This document shows, piece by piece, positions 50,402 to 60,446 of a DNA stretch of 64,000 bases. The stretch is from Streptomyces scabiei 87.22 (GTDB lineage Bacteria; Actinomycetota; Actinomycetes; Streptomycetales; Streptomycetaceae): contig NC_013929.1 in NCBI RefSeq assembly GCF_000091305.1, positions 2,914,001 through 2,978,000 of the forward strand, in the 5' to 3' direction. Made by a program: the position numbers and the translations under genes. The notes under the pieces are model-generated. The model saw only the letters and a list, made by a program, of their open reading frames with translations, ran no database searches and was not told the origin of the DNA. Numbering within the stretch: the first letter of the stretch is position 1; each line of letters begins with the position of its first letter.

Positions 50402-51163
50402 TCAGGCCCGGCTTCCCTGATCACCCACGAGAGTGCCGATCTTCTCACCCTTGACGGCCCGCGCGATATTGCCCTCCTTGAGAAGCTCGAACACGAGGAT
50501 CGGGAGCTTGTTGTCGCGGCAGAGCGTGATCGCGGTGGCGTCGGCGACCTTCAGTTCGCGGGTGATGACCTCGCCGTAGCCGAGGGAGTCGAACTTGACC
50601 GCGTCCGGGTTGGTCTTGGGGTCGGAGTCGTAGACCCCGTCCACGCCGTTCTTGCCCATCAGCAGCGCCTCGGCGTCGATCTCCAGGGCGCGCTGGGCGG
50701 CGGTGGTGTCGGTGGAGAAGTAGGGCATGCCCATACCGGCGCCGAAGATCACCACACGGCCCTTCTCCAGGTGGCGCACGGCGCGCAGCGGGATGTACGG
50801 CTCGGCGACCTGGCCCATGGTGATGGCGGTCTGGACGCGGCTGTCGATGCCCTCCTTCTCCAGGAAGTCCTGGAGGGCGAGGCAGTTCATGACCGTGCCG
50901 AGCATGCCCATGTAGTCGGAGCGGGCCCGGTCCATGCCGCGCTGCTGCAGTTCGGCGCCGCGGAAGAAGTTTCCGCCGCCGATGACGACCGCGATCTCCG
51001 CGCCGTCACGGACGACGGCCGCGATCTCACGGGCGATCGCGTGCACCACGTCGGGGTCGACGCCGAGGCCACCGCCCCCGGAGAACGCCTCTCCGGACAG
51101 TTTCAGCATGAACCGTCCGCGGTCCGCTTTGCGTACGTCGCTCTTCTCGGGCTTGGTGGTCAT
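50402..51163 (-). CDS. pyrH: UMP kinase PyrH
   Basis: A 253-residue amino-acid-kinase-fold enzyme phosphorylating UMP to UDP. Nucleotide-site motifs are [26 protein letters not shown] and the [20 protein letters not shown] region that follows the ATP-side [13 protein letters not shown] at 51163. A hairpin in the 195-base gap after tsf may reduce read-through from the ribosomal genes. Confidence 0.95.
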   Translation of the reverse strand: MTTKPEKSDVRKADRGRFMLKLSGEAFSGGGGLGVDPDVVHAIAREIAAVVRDGAEIAVVIGGGNFFRGAELQQRGMDRARSDYMGMLGTVMNCLALQDFLEKEGIDSRVQTAITMGQVAEPYIPLRAVRHLEKGRVVIFGAGMGMPYFSTDTTAAQRALEIDAEALLMGKNGVDGVYDSDPKTNPDAVKFDSLGYGEVITRELKVADATAITLCRDNKLPILVFELLKEGNIARAVKGEKIGTLVGDQGSRA

Positions 51164-51200
51164 GGAGATCTCGCCTCTTCACGTGTCGCACATACGAAGA

Positions 51201-51250
51201 AGGCCACTGCCGGTGGGGTGGTGTTCGCATCCCATGCTCGGCAATGGCCT
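51201..51250 (-). terminator. Imperfect hairpin between tsf and pyrH
   Basis: AGGCCACTGCCG (51201-51212) pairs with CGGCAATGGCCT (51239-51250) with one mismatch. A likely terminator or attenuator downstream of tsf. Confidence 0.6.
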
Positions 51251-51358
51251 CCTCGTCAGATCTGCTGTCGTCCGTATCGCGTCACGCGCGCACGGGGCGG
51301 CGTACGCGAACGACTGCACTCGACCCTATCGGGGCCGGGTGCCCGTCGCGCAACGGAC

Positions 51359-52195
51359 TCAGATGCCGACCTTGATGCGCGTGAAGCGCTTCAGGGTGAC
51401 ACCGGCCTCGTCCAGGACCTTCTGGACCGACTTCTTGTTGTCCAGCGCGTACGGCTGGCCGAGCAGCGTGGCGTCCTTGAAGAAGCCGTTGAGGCGACCC
51501 TCGACGATCTTCGGCAGGGCGGCCTCGGGCTTGCCCTCGGCGCGGGTGGTCTCCTCGGCGACGCGGCGCTCGGACTCGACGACCTCGGCCGGCACGTCCT
51601 CCTTGGAGAGGTACTTCGGCGCGAAGGCGGCGATGTGCTGGGCGACGCCCTTGGCGACGGCGGCGTCGGCCTTGTCCAGCTCGACCAGGACACCGATCTG
51701 CGGGGGCAGGTCGGGCATGGTGCGGTGCATGTAGGCGAAGACGAAACCGTCGGCGTACTGCGCGAAGCGGTCGAGGACGATCTTCTCGCCGAGGTTGGCG
51801 TTGGCCTCGTCGACGTACGCCTGGACGGTCTTGCCGGCCTCGATCTCGGAGGCGAGCAGGGTCTCCAGGTCGGCCGGGGAGGTCTTGGCGACGTGCTCGG
51901 CGATCGCGGAGGCGGCGGCCTGGAACTTCTCGCCCTTGGCGACGAAGTCCGTCTCGCACTTCAGCTCGACCAGGACACCGGAGGTGTTGTCGTCGGCGAT
52001 GAGGGAGACCACGGCGCCGTTCTCGGCGGAGCGGCCCTCGCGCTTGGCGACGCCCTTCTGGCCCTTGATGCGCAGGGCCTCGACGGCCTTGTCGACGCTG
52101 CCCTCGGCCTCGTCCAGGGCCTTCTTGCAGTCCATCATGCCGGCGCCGGTGAGCTCACGGAGCTTCTTGACGTCGGCGGCGGTGTAGTTCGCCAT
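51359..52195 (-). CDS. tsf: Elongation factor Ts
   Basis: A 278-residue guanine-nucleotide exchange factor for EF-Tu. The N-terminal module ([24 protein letters not shown]) and the [12 protein letters not shown] core are diagnostic. ATG at 52195, 159 bases after rpsB. Length is normal for actinobacteria. Confidence 0.96.
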   Translation of the reverse strand: MANYTAADVKKLRELTGAGMMDCKKALDEAEGSVDKAVEALRIKGQKGVAKREGRSAENGAVVSLIADDNTSGVLVELKCETDFVAKGEKFQAAASAIAEHVAKTSPADLETLLASEIEAGKTVQAYVDEANANLGEKIVLDRFAQYADGFVFAYMHRTMPDLPPQIGVLVELDKADAAVAKGVAQHIAAFAPKYLSKEDVPAEVVESERRVAEETTRAEGKPEAALPKIVEGRLNGFFKDATLLGQPYALDNKKSVQKVLDEAGVTLKRFTRIKVGI

Positions 52196-52293
52196 GATCT
52201 GTGAATCTCTTCTCGGAGTTCGAAGTCTCGAAGTCGGCGTCCGCCGCCGCTCGTAGGGCGGGCGCCCGCCGAAGATCTACGGGCTGTGGGTGA

Positions 52294-52326
52294 ACGGCGG
52301 GTGGCGCGCTCGGCGCCACCCGCCGT
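52294..52326 (-). terminator. Hairpin between rpsB and tsf
   Basis: 14-bp stem ACGGCGGGTGGCGC / GCGCCACCCGCCGT with a short loop. It is expected to attenuate transcription from rpsB into tsf. Confidence 0.65.
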
Positions 52327-52354
52327 CGTCCCTGCAGCGCTACGACCGTGAAGG

Positions 52355-53281
52355 TCAGGCCTGCTCGGCGTCCGCGGCCGGAGCCTCGGCGGCGGCCGGG
52401 GCCTCCTCGGCGGCGGGAGCCTCGGCGGCGGTCTCGGCCGGAGCCTCAGCCTCGGCAGGGGCCTCGGCGGCAGCCGGAGCCTCGGCGGTCGGAGCCTCGT
52501 CGGCCTTCTTCTCGCCCTCGAGCAGGTCGCGCTCCCACGCGGCCAGCGGCTCGCCGGCGGCCTTGTCGCCCTTGCCCTCGGTGGCGACACGGGAGCGGGA
52601 GATGAGGCCCTCGGCGACCGCGTCGGCGATCACACGGGTGAGCAGCGTGACGGAGCGGATCGCGTCGTCGTTGCCGGGGATCTTGTAGTCGACCTCGTCG
52701 GGGTCGCAGTTGGTGTCGAGGATGGCGACGACCGGGATGTTGAGCTTCCGGGCCTCGCCGACCGCGATGTGCTCCTTCTTGGTGTCCACGATCCAGACGG
52801 CGCTGGGCACCTTCTGCATCTCGCGGATACCACCGAGGGTCTTCTCCAGCTTGGCCTTCTCGCGCGAGAGCACGAGAAGCTCCTTCTTGGTGAGACCCGA
52901 CGCGGCGACGTCCTCGAAGTCGATCTGCTCGAGCTCCTTGAGGCGCTGCAGACGCTTGTAGACGGTCGAGAAGTTGGTGAGCATGCCGCCCAGCCAGCGC
53001 TGGTTGACGTAGGGCATGCCGACGCGGGTCGCCTGCTCGGCGATCGCCTCCTGCGCCTGCTTCTTCGTGCCGACGAACATGACCGTGCCGCCGTGGGCGA
53101 CGGTCTCCTTGACGAACTCGTAGGCGCGGTCGATGTACGACAGCGACTGGAGCAGGTCGATGATGTAGATGCCGTTGCGCTCGGTGAAGATGAAGCGCTT
53201 CATCTTCGGGTTCCAGCGACGGGTCTGGTGACCGAAGTGGACGCCGCTCTCCAGCAGCTCCCGCATCGTGACGACGGCCAT
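52355..53281 (-). CDS. rpsB: 30S ribosomal protein S2
   Basis: A 308-residue S2. The conserved body spans ~1-235 ([62 protein letters not shown]). The remaining ~60 residues are an acidic Ala/Glu/Pro tail made of AEAPA-like repeats, longer than in most bacteria but usual in Streptomyces. ATG at 53281 is preceded by AAGGAG. The divergent 273-base gap to the M23-type gene should hold its promoter. Confidence 0.96.
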   Translation of the reverse strand: MAVVTMRELLESGVHFGHQTRRWNPKMKRFIFTERNGIYIIDLLQSLSYIDRAYEFVKETVAHGGTVMFVGTKKQAQEAIAEQATRVGMPYVNQRWLGGMLTNFSTVYKRLQRLKELEQIDFEDVAASGLTKKELLVLSREKAKLEKTLGGIREMQKVPSAVWIVDTKKEHIAVGEARKLNIPVVAILDTNCDPDEVDYKIPGNDDAIRSVTLLTRVIADAVAEGLISRSRVATEGKGDKAAGEPLAAWERDLLEGEKKADEAPTAEAPAAAEAPAEAEAPAETAAEAPAAEEAPAAAEAPAADAEQA

Positions 53282-53554
53282 GGCCGTTCTCCTTGATTTG
53301 CTCGGTTGTGCCGCGGGAACCGGACGGCTCCCGCGCCTGACGCCCGCGTTGCGCCGTTGCCACGAAGGACCGAGGGGCGCTGATACGGACCACAGACGGG
53401 CCTCGTACCGGGGCGTGCGAAGTCGACCCGGTGACCCGGATCGCCACCAGAAGTGTACGGGACCCGCGAGGCCCCGGGTGACGCCGATATCCACAACCGG
53501 CCGGTGGTCCACAGATCCCGGCCATGATCGCCCGTCGCACGGGACGCTTCCTCC
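53282..53554. other. Divergent promoter region of rpsB and the M23-type gene
   Basis: 273 bases with no gene. It must hold the strong rpsB promoter and leader. I could not identify a convincing -10/-35 pair or an S2-binding leader structure by eye. Confidence 0.5.
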
Positions 53555-54229
53555 ATGTCCGACGAGATGACGCACGAGACGAACGGCAGGATGAGCGGCA
53601 GGACGAACGACAGTTCGAGCTGCGAGACGAGCCGGGCGCGGTCGGTCCGCGGGCCCACGCGGGTGTGGCCCGCCCTGCTGCTCTGCCTGACGACGGCCCT
53701 CCTGGCCACGGCCTGGACGACGGCGCCGCGTGCCGCCCTGTCGCCACGTGCCGCCCCGGCGCCGCCGGTCCCCGGGGAGCCCGTGCCCGTGATCGGCCGC
53801 GCCTGGCCGGTGGGCCTGCGTCCCCCGGTGGTCCGGGCCTGGGAACCGCCGCCCACCCCCTACGCGCGGGGCCACCGAGGCGTCGATCTGTCCGCCCCGG
53901 CGGGCTCCCCGGTACGGACGGTGGCGGCGGGCCGGGTCGCCTTCGCGGGGCGGGTGGCGGGCCGGGGCGTCGTCACGGTCGAACTGACGGGCACCGGCGA
54001 CCCGCCCCTGCGCACGACCTACGAACCGGTCCGGGCCTCGGTGAGGAAGGGCGCCGAGGTGAGCGCGGGCGCCCTCCTCGGAACCCTGGAACCGGCTCCC
54101 TCCCACTGCCCGACGGCCTGCCTCCACTGGGGCCTGCGCAGAGCCGAGACCTACTTGGACCCCTTGTCGCTGATGCCCCCGTGGCTGCTGCACCGGGGCC
54201 CGTCCCGCCTCCTGCCGGTACCCCGGTAG
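53555..54229 (+). CDS. Secreted M23-type peptidoglycan endopeptidase
   Basis: A 224-residue protein. A basic N-terminus and hydrophobic segment ([20 protein letters not shown]) act as signal or anchor. The C-terminal ~130 residues are an M23 (LytM) domain: [20 protein letters not shown] holds the first zinc-ligand pair (His, Asp) and [10 protein letters not shown] the last. The classical HxH is reduced to one His in HWG, as in many active LytM proteins where the second ligand comes from an earlier strand, so activity is likely but unproven. The start is uncertain: ATG codons at 53555, 53567 and 53591 are in frame and none has a strong ribosome site. Confidence 0.85.
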   Translation: MSDEMTHETNGRMSGRTNDSSSCETSRARSVRGPTRVWPALLLCLTTALLATAWTTAPRAALSPRAAPAPPVPGEPVPVIGRAWPVGLRPPVVRAWEPPPTPYARGHRGVDLSAPAGSPVRTVAAGRVAFAGRVAGRGVVTVELTGTGDPPLRTTYEPVRASVRKGAEVSAGALLGTLEPAPSHCPTACLHWGLRRAETYLDPLSLMPPWLLHRGPSRLLPVPR

Positions 54230-54280
54230 GGCCGCCCTGCAGCCTGCACCCGCGGCCTGCGGCCCGCGATCGGTGGCGAC

Positions 54281-54352
54281 GGGGCGACGGGGCGGCGGGG
54301 CGGCGGGGCGGCGGGGCGGCGGGGCGGCGGGGCGGCGGGGCGGCGGGGCGGC
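54281..54352. repeat. GGGGCGGC microsatellite
   Basis: Eight perfect copies of GGGGCGGC (54289-54352) preceded by one imperfect copy (54281-54288), between the converging M23-type and TetR genes. Pure G runs could form G-quadruplexes and the tract should be prone to slippage. Confidence 0.9.
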
Positions 54353-54468
54353 GGGCCATTAAGCGCCCTCGGCTGCGGGAAGCGATGCACCCCGCCCGGC
54401 TGCCCGGCGGTCACGGCCGCCCAGGCCTGCGCACAGGGGGCGCCGGAGAGCGCGCCGCATCGCGGGGT

Positions 54469-55050
54469 TCAGCCCCGCACACCCCGCAGAGCCATCCCCA
54501 CGGCCGCCTCGGTGATCGCGGAGGGGTCCTCGGCGGCCCCCAGTTCGATACGCCGCACAGCCGCGTCCACGACCCCCTGCAACAGCATCGCGGCCAGCCG
54601 GGGCTCCTGCTGCCCGAGCGCCGCGAGCGCCTCCACGATCATCGCAACGAGCCCGCCGTGCGCGGCCCGGATCTTCTCCCGCGCCCCGGCGTCCAGCTCG
54701 CTCGCCGAGATCGCCACGACCGCGCGGTGCCGCCGGTCCCCGACCAGCTCCAACTGCTTGCGGACGTACGCCTCGACCTTGCCCTCGGGCCGCTCGGCAC
54801 GGGCCATCGCCGCCTCGACCTCCGCCGCCCAGACGGGAAAGTCGGCCGCACACAGTTCCTCGACCACGGCGGCCCGTGACCGGAAGTACTCGTACACGGA
54901 GGACCGCGCCAGTCCCGTGCGCTCGGCGAGCGCAGGGAACGTCAGCGCCTCCGTGCCGCCCTCGGACAGCAGGCTGCGTGCCGCGTCCAGCAGGGCGGCT
55001 CGCTGCATCGACCGGTGCTCGGCCACGGAGGCCGCTCGAATCCTTGGCAC
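54469..55050 (-). CDS. TetR-family transcriptional regulator
   Basis: A 193-residue one-component repressor. The HTH is at the N-terminus (AALLDAARSLLSEGGTEALT, ALAERTGLARSSVYEYFRSR) and an all-helical ligand domain follows (AADFPVWAAEVEAAMARAER through MALRGVRG). No ligand can be inferred. GTG at 55050 is preferred because TAGAGT (55058-55063) is positioned as a -10 for a leaderless transcript beginning there; an in-frame GTG at 55059 would overlap that element. It lies immediately downstream of whiG on the same strand. Confidence 0.88.
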   Translation of the reverse strand: MPRIRAASVAEHRSMQRAALLDAARSLLSEGGTEALTFPALAERTGLARSSVYEYFRSRAAVVEELCAADFPVWAAEVEAAMARAERPEGKVEAYVRKQLELVGDRRHRAVVAISASELDAGAREKIRAAHGGLVAMIVEALAALGQQEPRLAAMLLQGVVDAAVRRIELGAAEDPSAITEAAVGMALRGVRG

Positions 55051-55057
55051 ATCGACC

Positions 55058-55063
55058 ACTCTA
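55058..55063 (-). promoter_or_regulatory. Probable -10 of a leaderless TetR transcript
   Basis: TAGAGT on the minus strand ends seven bases before GTG at 55050; no ribosome site lies between. Confidence 0.4.
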
Positions 55064-55114
55064 CGGACGGACCGCCCCCCACGGGAGGGCCTGCCCCCGG
55101 CCCGGCCCGGCGGC

Positions 55115-55951
55115 TCAACGGCCGAAACTCGCCAGCTTCGCCCTCAGCTGCAGCACCGACTTCGTGTGGATCTGGCTCACCCGGCTCTCGGTGACCCCCA
55201 GTACGTTGCCGATCTCGGCGAGGGTGAGGCCCTCGTAGTAGTACAGCGTGACGACGGTCTTCTCCCGCTCAGGCAGCGTGTTGATGGCCCGTGCCAGGAA
55301 GCGGCGCAGCTCGCGGTCCTCGGCGACCTCGACCGGGTCGTCCGCGGCGGTGTCCTCCAGCGTGTCCATCAGGCTCAGCCGGTCACCGCCCTCGCCCCCG
55401 GCATGCAGCAGCTCCTCCAGCGCCACCACGTTGGCCAGCGACAACTGGCTGAACACCGCGTGCAGTTCGTCGACCGCGATCCCCATCTCGGCGGCGACCT
55501 CCCCCTCGCTCGGGGTGCGTCTGAGCCGGGACTCCAGCGTGGCGTAGGCCCGCTCGACGTTGCGCGCCTTCTGCCGTACCGACCGGGGGATCCAGTCCAG
55601 CGCACGCAGCTCGTCGATCATGGCGCCCCGGATCCGGGTGATCGCGTACGTCTCGAACTTGATCTCCCGGTCGATGTCGAACTTCTCGATCGCGTCGATG
55701 AGCCCGAAGACCCCCGAGGAGACGAAGTCGGCCTGCTCGACGTTGGCCGGCAGCCCGACGCTCACCCGTCCCGCGACGTACTTCACCAGCGGCGAATAGT
55801 GCAGGATCAACTGCTCGCGCAGCCGCTCGTCGCCGCTCGTCTTGTACGTCCGCCACAGCTCGTCGAGTGTCGAGGGGGCGGGCGGGCGCACGGTGCCGCG
55901 AGCGGCGGCGGGTACCGCCGCCCGGTCAGACCCGGAGGTGTGCTGGGGCAT
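55115..55951 (-). CDS. whiG: Sporulation sigma factor WhiG (FliA-type)
   Basis: A 278-residue sigma-70 factor of the FliA group. Region 2 spans ~44-115 ([50 protein letters not shown]), region 3 ~120-195 ([12 protein letters not shown]) and region 4 ~225-275 ([20 protein letters not shown]). In Streptomyces WhiG commits aerial hyphae to sporulation, activates whiH and whiI, and is held by the anti-sigma RsiG with cyclic di-GMP. ATG at 55951 is preceded by AAGGCG. It is transcribed away from dprA with a 273-base gap. Confidence 0.96.
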   Translation of the reverse strand: MPQHTSGSDRAAVPAAARGTVRPPAPSTLDELWRTYKTSGDERLREQLILHYSPLVKYVAGRVSVGLPANVEQADFVSSGVFGLIDAIEKFDIDREIKFETYAITRIRGAMIDELRALDWIPRSVRQKARNVERAYATLESRLRRTPSEGEVAAEMGIAVDELHAVFSQLSLANVVALEELLHAGGEGGDRLSLMDTLEDTAADDPVEVAEDRELRRFLARAINTLPEREKTVVTLYYYEGLTLAEIGNVLGVTESRVSQIHTKSVLQLRAKLASFGR

Positions 55952-56224
55952 TCGTCGCCTTGTGCCGTTCTGCCGTGAACTGGGGATGTCTGGGTGAGCT
56001 GTCGGTCCGATGTCGAGATTGCCCGTCCTGAGGGGGAATCCTCGTGAGCGTAGCGTGACTGGGGAGTCGCAGTGCGCGAAGGGCGGCTGATCACCGGTGC
56101 GCAGATACGTTTTGCTGGACGGTGTGCCGAGCCCGGGCGATCGCGCTGTGTGACCGGAGCGGTCCGTCAACTGCCGGGAATCGCAAGGCTTTCGGCGTTC
56201 CCCCGGACGGCCGAACCCGCTCCG

Positions 56225-57382
56225 TCAACTCCGCCCCCGATCCGGTGACACCGAGATCATCGCCTGGCGTGTCAACTTCCAGCCGTCGCCGTGTCGTTCG
56301 ACGTATCCGAGTGCGCGCAGTTCGTACAGTCTCCCGACCGCGTCGTCCAGGGCCGTGCCCGCCTCCCGGGCGATCTCGTCGGCGGCCGCGGGCCCCCGCC
56401 CCGGCAGCGCGGCGAGCACCTGCCGCGCGCCGGGTTCCAGCAGGTCTCGGGGGAGCACGGGCCCCCGCCGGTCGGGCGCGAGCTCTCCCATGTCACCGAC
56501 CAGCTCGACGACTTCGGCGGCGTCGGACACGAGCACCGCGTCGCTGCGCAGCAGTTCGTGCACTCCTGCCGACAGGGCCGAGGTCGCGGGGCCCGGCACC
56601 CCCATCGCGAACCGGCCCAACCGCTGCGCCGCCCGCGCCGTGACCAGGGCGCCGCTGCGGTAGGCAGCCTCCACCACCACGGTCCCCCTGGTGAGAGCTG
56701 CGATGACGCGGTTGCGCAGGATGAAGCGGCTCGGCGTCGGATGCGCCCCCGGCGGCAACTCCCCCACCACCAGCCCCTGTTCCGCGATCCGGCTGATCAA
56801 CTGCGCATGCCCCCTGGGGTAGGGCCGGTCCACCCCGCAGGCCAGCACGGCGACCGTCGCCCCGCCGGCCCCGAGCGCGCCCCGGTGCGCGGCACCGTCC
56901 ACGCCGTACGCGCCGCCGGACACCACCACCCATCCGCGTTCGGCCAGCCCGGCCCCCAGTGCGGCCGCCATATGGGCCCCGTACTCCGTGCAGGCTCGCG
57001 CCCCGACGACGGCCACCGACCGCAGCGCCCACATCCGCACATGCGCCCTGCCCCGCACCCAGAGCCCCACGGGCCGCCCGTCCCCGAGGTCGTCGAGCGG
57101 GCCGGGCCACTCGGCGTCCCCGGGCACGAGGAACCGGACTCCGCACTCCCGCGCGGTGGCCAGGTCCCCCTCGGGGTCGGCGCGGCCGGCGCGGCCGCAC
57201 AGTCCCGCCCACCGCTTCTCCGAGGCGTCCGGCAGCGGTCGTCGGCCGGACGAGATCCTGCGGGCCACCTCACCCGCGCCGAACTCCCGCAGCCACCGCC
57301 CACCGAGTTCGTCCCCGGGTTCGAGGACACGGGCCAGGAAGGCCCGGTCCCGCCGCTCGGCGTCCGACGCGTCGGCGCTCAT
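56225..57382 (-). CDS. dprA: DNA-processing protein DprA
   Basis: A 385-residue DprA/Smf protein. The Rossmann-like core carries VAVVGARACTEYG, VVSGGAYGVDGAAHRGAL and FILRNRVIAALTRGTVVVEA. An N-terminal SAM-like part and a C-terminal winged-helix (TALDDAVGRLYELRALGYVE) are present. DprA loads RecA on incoming single strands in competent bacteria; streptomycetes are not known to be naturally competent, so its role here is open. ATG at 57382 has GGGGGAG upstream, 34 bases after comM. Confidence 0.93.
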   Translation of the reverse strand: MSADASDAERRDRAFLARVLEPGDELGGRWLREFGAGEVARRISSGRRPLPDASEKRWAGLCGRAGRADPEGDLATARECGVRFLVPGDAEWPGPLDDLGDGRPVGLWVRGRAHVRMWALRSVAVVGARACTEYGAHMAAALGAGLAERGWVVVSGGAYGVDGAAHRGALGAGGATVAVLACGVDRPYPRGHAQLISRIAEQGLVVGELPPGAHPTPSRFILRNRVIAALTRGTVVVEAAYRSGALVTARAAQRLGRFAMGVPGPATSALSAGVHELLRSDAVLVSDAAEVVELVGDMGELAPDRRGPVLPRDLLEPGARQVLAALPGRGPAAADEIAREAGTALDDAVGRLYELRALGYVERHGDGWKLTRQAMISVSPDRGRS

Positions 57383-57416
57383 GACTCCCCCGTCCACGAG
57401 ACCCGGTGCACGGCCC

Positions 57417-59039
57417 TCATGCCAGCGCTCCGATCGTCATCGGCACGCCGCGCGGGACTCCGGTGCGCAGTTGCAGGGCCAGGTTGACGTCCGTCGCGTC
57501 CGGGCGGTCGTGGCCGACGAGGTCGGCGACGGTCCAGGCGACACGGAGCACACGGTCCAGGCCCCGAGCGGTCAGCACCCCCCGCTCCAGGCAGCGCTCG
57601 GCCTCGTCCATGGCGCCCGGCATCGCGTGCCACCGGCTGCGCAGTTCGCGCCCCGGTACCTCGCTGTTCGTGCCCCAGGGCGTCCCGAGCAGACGTGCGG
57701 CCGTCCGTTCCCTGGCCCTGCGCACGCGATCGGCCACGGTCGCCGTCGACTCGCCCCGGGCCCCGCGCCGGGACAGTTCGGACCGGGTGACCCGGTCGAT
57801 CTCGACCCGCAGGTCGACCCGGTCCAGCAGCGGACCGGAGAGCCGTGCCTGGTAGCGGCGGACCGCGGCGGGCGGACACTCGCACAGGTCGTCCGTCCGC
57901 GAGAAGCGACCGCAGGGACAGGGGTTGGCGGCCAGCACCATCAGGAACTTCGCCGGGAAGCGGACCACTCCGGCACTGCGCGCGATCACCACGTGCCCCG
58001 CCTCCAGGGGCTGGCGCAGGGCGTCCAGGGCCTGGCTGCCAAACTCGGGGGTCTCGTCGAGGAAGAGGACCCCGCGGTGCGCCAGGGAGACCGCACCCGG
58101 CCGGGCGACGCCCTGACCGCCGCCCATGAGGGCCTGCATCGTGGCCGAGTGGTGCGGGGCGCAGTAGGGTGCCACGTCCACCAGCGGCTTCCCCACGGGC
58201 AGCAGACCGGCGATCGAGTGGACGGCCGTGACCTCCAGCGACTCCGCCCTGGTCAGCGCGGGAAGGATCGCCGGCAGGCGCTCGGCGAGCATCGTCTTGC
58301 CCGCGCCCGGCGGGCCCTCCAGGAAGAGATGGTGCCCGCCCGCAGCGGCCACCTCCACGGCGGTCCGCGCGGCGAGCTGGCCGACGACGTCGGCGAGGTC
58401 GTGGCCCAGGTCCTGCTGCGCCGCTCCCGTCGTGTGCATCCCGGTGGCGGCCCCCGCGCCGGGCAGCCGGAGGCCCGCCAGGAGGGGGTCCGGCCGGCCC
58501 TCGTCGGGTTCCTCGTCCGGCACCGGTTCGTCCGCCAGCACGGCGATCAGCTGCCGCAGGGTGCGCACGCCCAGGACCGAGACGCCGGGCACGAGCGAGG
58601 CTTCCGGGGCGGCGCACTCCGGTACCACCACCTGCTCGTATCCGGCCTGGGCGGCGGCCAGCACGGCGGGCAGGATGCCCCGGACCGGCCGGACCCGGCC
58701 GTCGAGTCCCAGTTCTCCGATCATCACGATGTCGGAGAGCACCTTCGGGTCGATCCGCTCGGAGGCGCCGAGGACCGCACAGGCGACGGCCAGGTCGAAC
58801 CCGCTGCCGGCCTTCGGGACCGAGGCGGGGCTGAGTCCCACCGTCAGCTTCTTCTGCGGCCACTCGGCACCCGAGTTGACCACCGCGGCCCTGACCCGGT
58901 CCCTGCTCTCCGTGAGGCTCTTGTCCGGCAGCCCCACCAGGGTGAAGGCTGCCACGCCCGGTTCCAGGTCGGCCTGCACCTCGACGACGACGCCCTCGAC
59001 CCCCACAAGGGCCACGGAGCATGTGCGGGCGAATCCCAT
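57417..59039 (-). CDS. comM: YifB/ComM-type Mg-chelatase-like AAA ATPase
   Basis: A 540-residue protein. An N-terminal Lon-like domain ([39 protein letters not shown]) precedes an AAA core with Walker A GPPGAGKT and Walker B VLFLDETPEF, then the C-terminal Mg-chelatase part with zinc-like cysteines in NPCPCGRF and DDLCECPP. ComM promotes branch migration in transformation in some Gram-negatives. ATG at 59039 overlaps the yraN stop by one base. Confidence 0.93.
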   Translation of the reverse strand: MGFARTCSVALVGVEGVVVEVQADLEPGVAAFTLVGLPDKSLTESRDRVRAAVVNSGAEWPQKKLTVGLSPASVPKAGSGFDLAVACAVLGASERIDPKVLSDIVMIGELGLDGRVRPVRGILPAVLAAAQAGYEQVVVPECAAPEASLVPGVSVLGVRTLRQLIAVLADEPVPDEEPDEGRPDPLLAGLRLPGAGAATGMHTTGAAQQDLGHDLADVVGQLAARTAVEVAAAGGHHLFLEGPPGAGKTMLAERLPAILPALTRAESLEVTAVHSIAGLLPVGKPLVDVAPYCAPHHSATMQALMGGGQGVARPGAVSLAHRGVLFLDETPEFGSQALDALRQPLEAGHVVIARSAGVVRFPAKFLMVLAANPCPCGRFSRTDDLCECPPAAVRRYQARLSGPLLDRVDLRVEIDRVTRSELSRRGARGESTATVADRVRRARERTAARLLGTPWGTNSEVPGRELRSRWHAMPGAMDEAERCLERGVLTARGLDRVLRVAWTVADLVGHDRPDATDVNLALQLRTGVPRGVPMTIGALA

Positions 59040-59404
59040 CAGGCCACCCCCCGCACGTGGTCCACGACGGCGGCACCGCGGTCGGGGAGGACGACACCGA
59101 CGACGTCGATGCGGACGCCGCCCGGTGGGCTCCCTCCGTGTTCCTGGAGCCAGCGTTCGGCAAGGCCGCGCAGCCGCCGCGCCTTGGTGGCCGTGACGGC
59201 CGCCATCGGATGTTCGAAGGAGCCCGCCCTGCGGGTCTTCACCTCACAGACGACCAGCGCGTCCCCGTCGCGGGCCACGATGTCGATCTCACCGGTCCTG
59301 CCGCAGCGCCAGTTGCGCTCCAGGACCGTCATCCCGGCCTCGGCCAGCCGCCGCGCGGCCAGCTCCTCGCCGTACCTGCCGAGTGCACCTCGTGCCCTGT
59401 TCAT
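59039..59404 (-). CDS. YraN-family nuclease-like protein
   Basis: A 121-residue protein with the PD-(D/E)xK-like core [20 protein letters not shown] typical of YraN (UPF0102). The catalytic Asp, Glu and Lys are all present. The substrate is unknown; fused or neighbouring comM and dprA genes are common in bacteria, suggesting a role in DNA uptake or repair. Coupled to comM by TGATG. Confidence 0.92.
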   Translation of the reverse strand: MNRARGALGRYGEELAARRLAEAGMTVLERNWRCGRTGEIDIVARDGDALVVCEVKTRRAGSFEHPMAAVTATKARRLRGLAERWLQEHGGSPPGGVRIDVVGVVLPDRGAAVVDHVRGVA

Positions 59405-59565
59405 GTCGGCACCACCTCCGGCGCCAACAGTGAGGGCAGCTCAGCCCGCTAGTTGATCTTGGTGGACAGGCGGCCGATTGTGGATAACTCCGTCACCCAC
59501 ACGATTGACACCCCCGGCCCCCGTCGCCCTTCACATCGCGCCGCGCGCACCCGTCAGCTGAGCAC

Positions 59566-59874
59566 TCAGCTGCCCGGCAGCTCCAGATCGCTCTTGTTCA
59601 GCTCCTCGATGTTCACGTCCTTGAACGTGAGCACGCGCACCTGCTTCACGAACCGGGCCGGCCGGTACATGTCCCACACCCAGGCGTCCGCCATCGACAC
59701 CTCGAAGAACACCTCACCCTGGACCGAGTGCACCTGCATCTCGTAGTCGTTGGTCAGGTAGAAACGCCGCTCGGTCTCGATCACGTATTTGAACAGACCG
59801 ACGACATCGCGGTACTCCCGGTAGAGCTTCAGCTCCATCTCGGTCTCGTACTTCTCGAGGTCCTCGGCGCTCAT
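59566..59874 (-). CDS. DUF2469 family protein
   Basis: A 102-residue acidic protein almost invariant across actinobacteria (MSAEDLEKYETEMELKLYRE, YREYRDVVGLFKYVIETERR). It is soluble with no recognisable catalytic motif. It lies between yraN and the NUDIX gene, and is conserved there in many actinomycetes, but its function is unknown. ATG at 59874 is preceded by AAGGGGAA. Confidence 0.9.
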   Translation of the reverse strand: MSAEDLEKYETEMELKLYREYRDVVGLFKYVIETERRFYLTNDYEMQVHSVQGEVFFEVSMADAWVWDMYRPARFVKQVRVLTFKDVNIEELNKSDLELPGS

Positions 59875-59930
59875 GGCATGTTCCCCTTCAGCCGTGCGAT
59901 CCCACCATTGTGCGCCAGTCCCGCGAGCCC

Positions 59931-60446
59931 CTAGACGATTTCGGTGTCGAGGACCACGGGTCTGGCCGGGGGACCCTCGTCGAGCAGTGTGCGAAGCAGT
60001 TCGGCGAGTCTGGTCGGGTACACCGTCTCATGCGCCCGGGCCAGTTCCCCGCACGTCCACCAGCGCGCTCCCGCGACACTGCGTCGTTCCAGCTCCGTGA
60101 GGCCCGCGTCGAGGGGCACCACGGGGCGGGTATCGGTGGTCCTGGCCAGGTAGTACCACTCGTCCTGGTCCCAGCGCCGTCCGGCGAAGGGGAAGGAGCA
60201 CCGGCGCCGCCAGAGCACGGGTCCCAGCTCCACGTCCGTGATCCCGGTCTCCTCCACGAGTTCCCGCAGGGCGGCCTCCTCGCGGGTCTCCGTGCCCTCC
60301 ACGCCGCCGCCGGGCGTGAACCACCAGTCGTCGGCCGGATCGTCCGGCTCGTGCCCGTGCAGCAGCAGGATGCGCTCGGCGGGGTCCAGCAGGATCACCC
60401 GGGCCACCCGGCGCAGCCCGCCCTCGTAGGTGTCCTCAGCCGACAA
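59931..60446 (-). CDS. NUDIX hydrolase
   Basis: A 171-residue NUDIX protein. The Nudix box reads GGGVEGTETREEAALRELVE followed by ETGI, with all canonical Glu present. Substrates of such proteins are nucleoside-diphosphate-linked compounds; this one is not assignable. The start is TTG at 60446, eight bases after a GGAG, inside the end of the last signal peptidase gene (11-base overlap). The next candidate start would lose part of the first strand. Confidence 0.88.
   Translation of the reverse strand: MSAEDTYEGGLRRVARVILLDPAERILLLHGHEPDDPADDWWFTPGGGVEGTETREEAALRELVEETGITDVELGPVLWRRRCSFPFAGRRWDQDEWYYLARTTDTRPVVPLDAGLTELERRSVAGARWWTCGELARAHETVYPTRLAELLRTLLDEGPPARPVVLDTEIV

Noticed and set aside
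54469..55050. TetR gene at 54469 as the regulator of the TTGAAC palindrome at 31651
   Set aside because: No copy of the palindrome was seen near the TetR gene, and 23 kb separates them; nothing ties them together.
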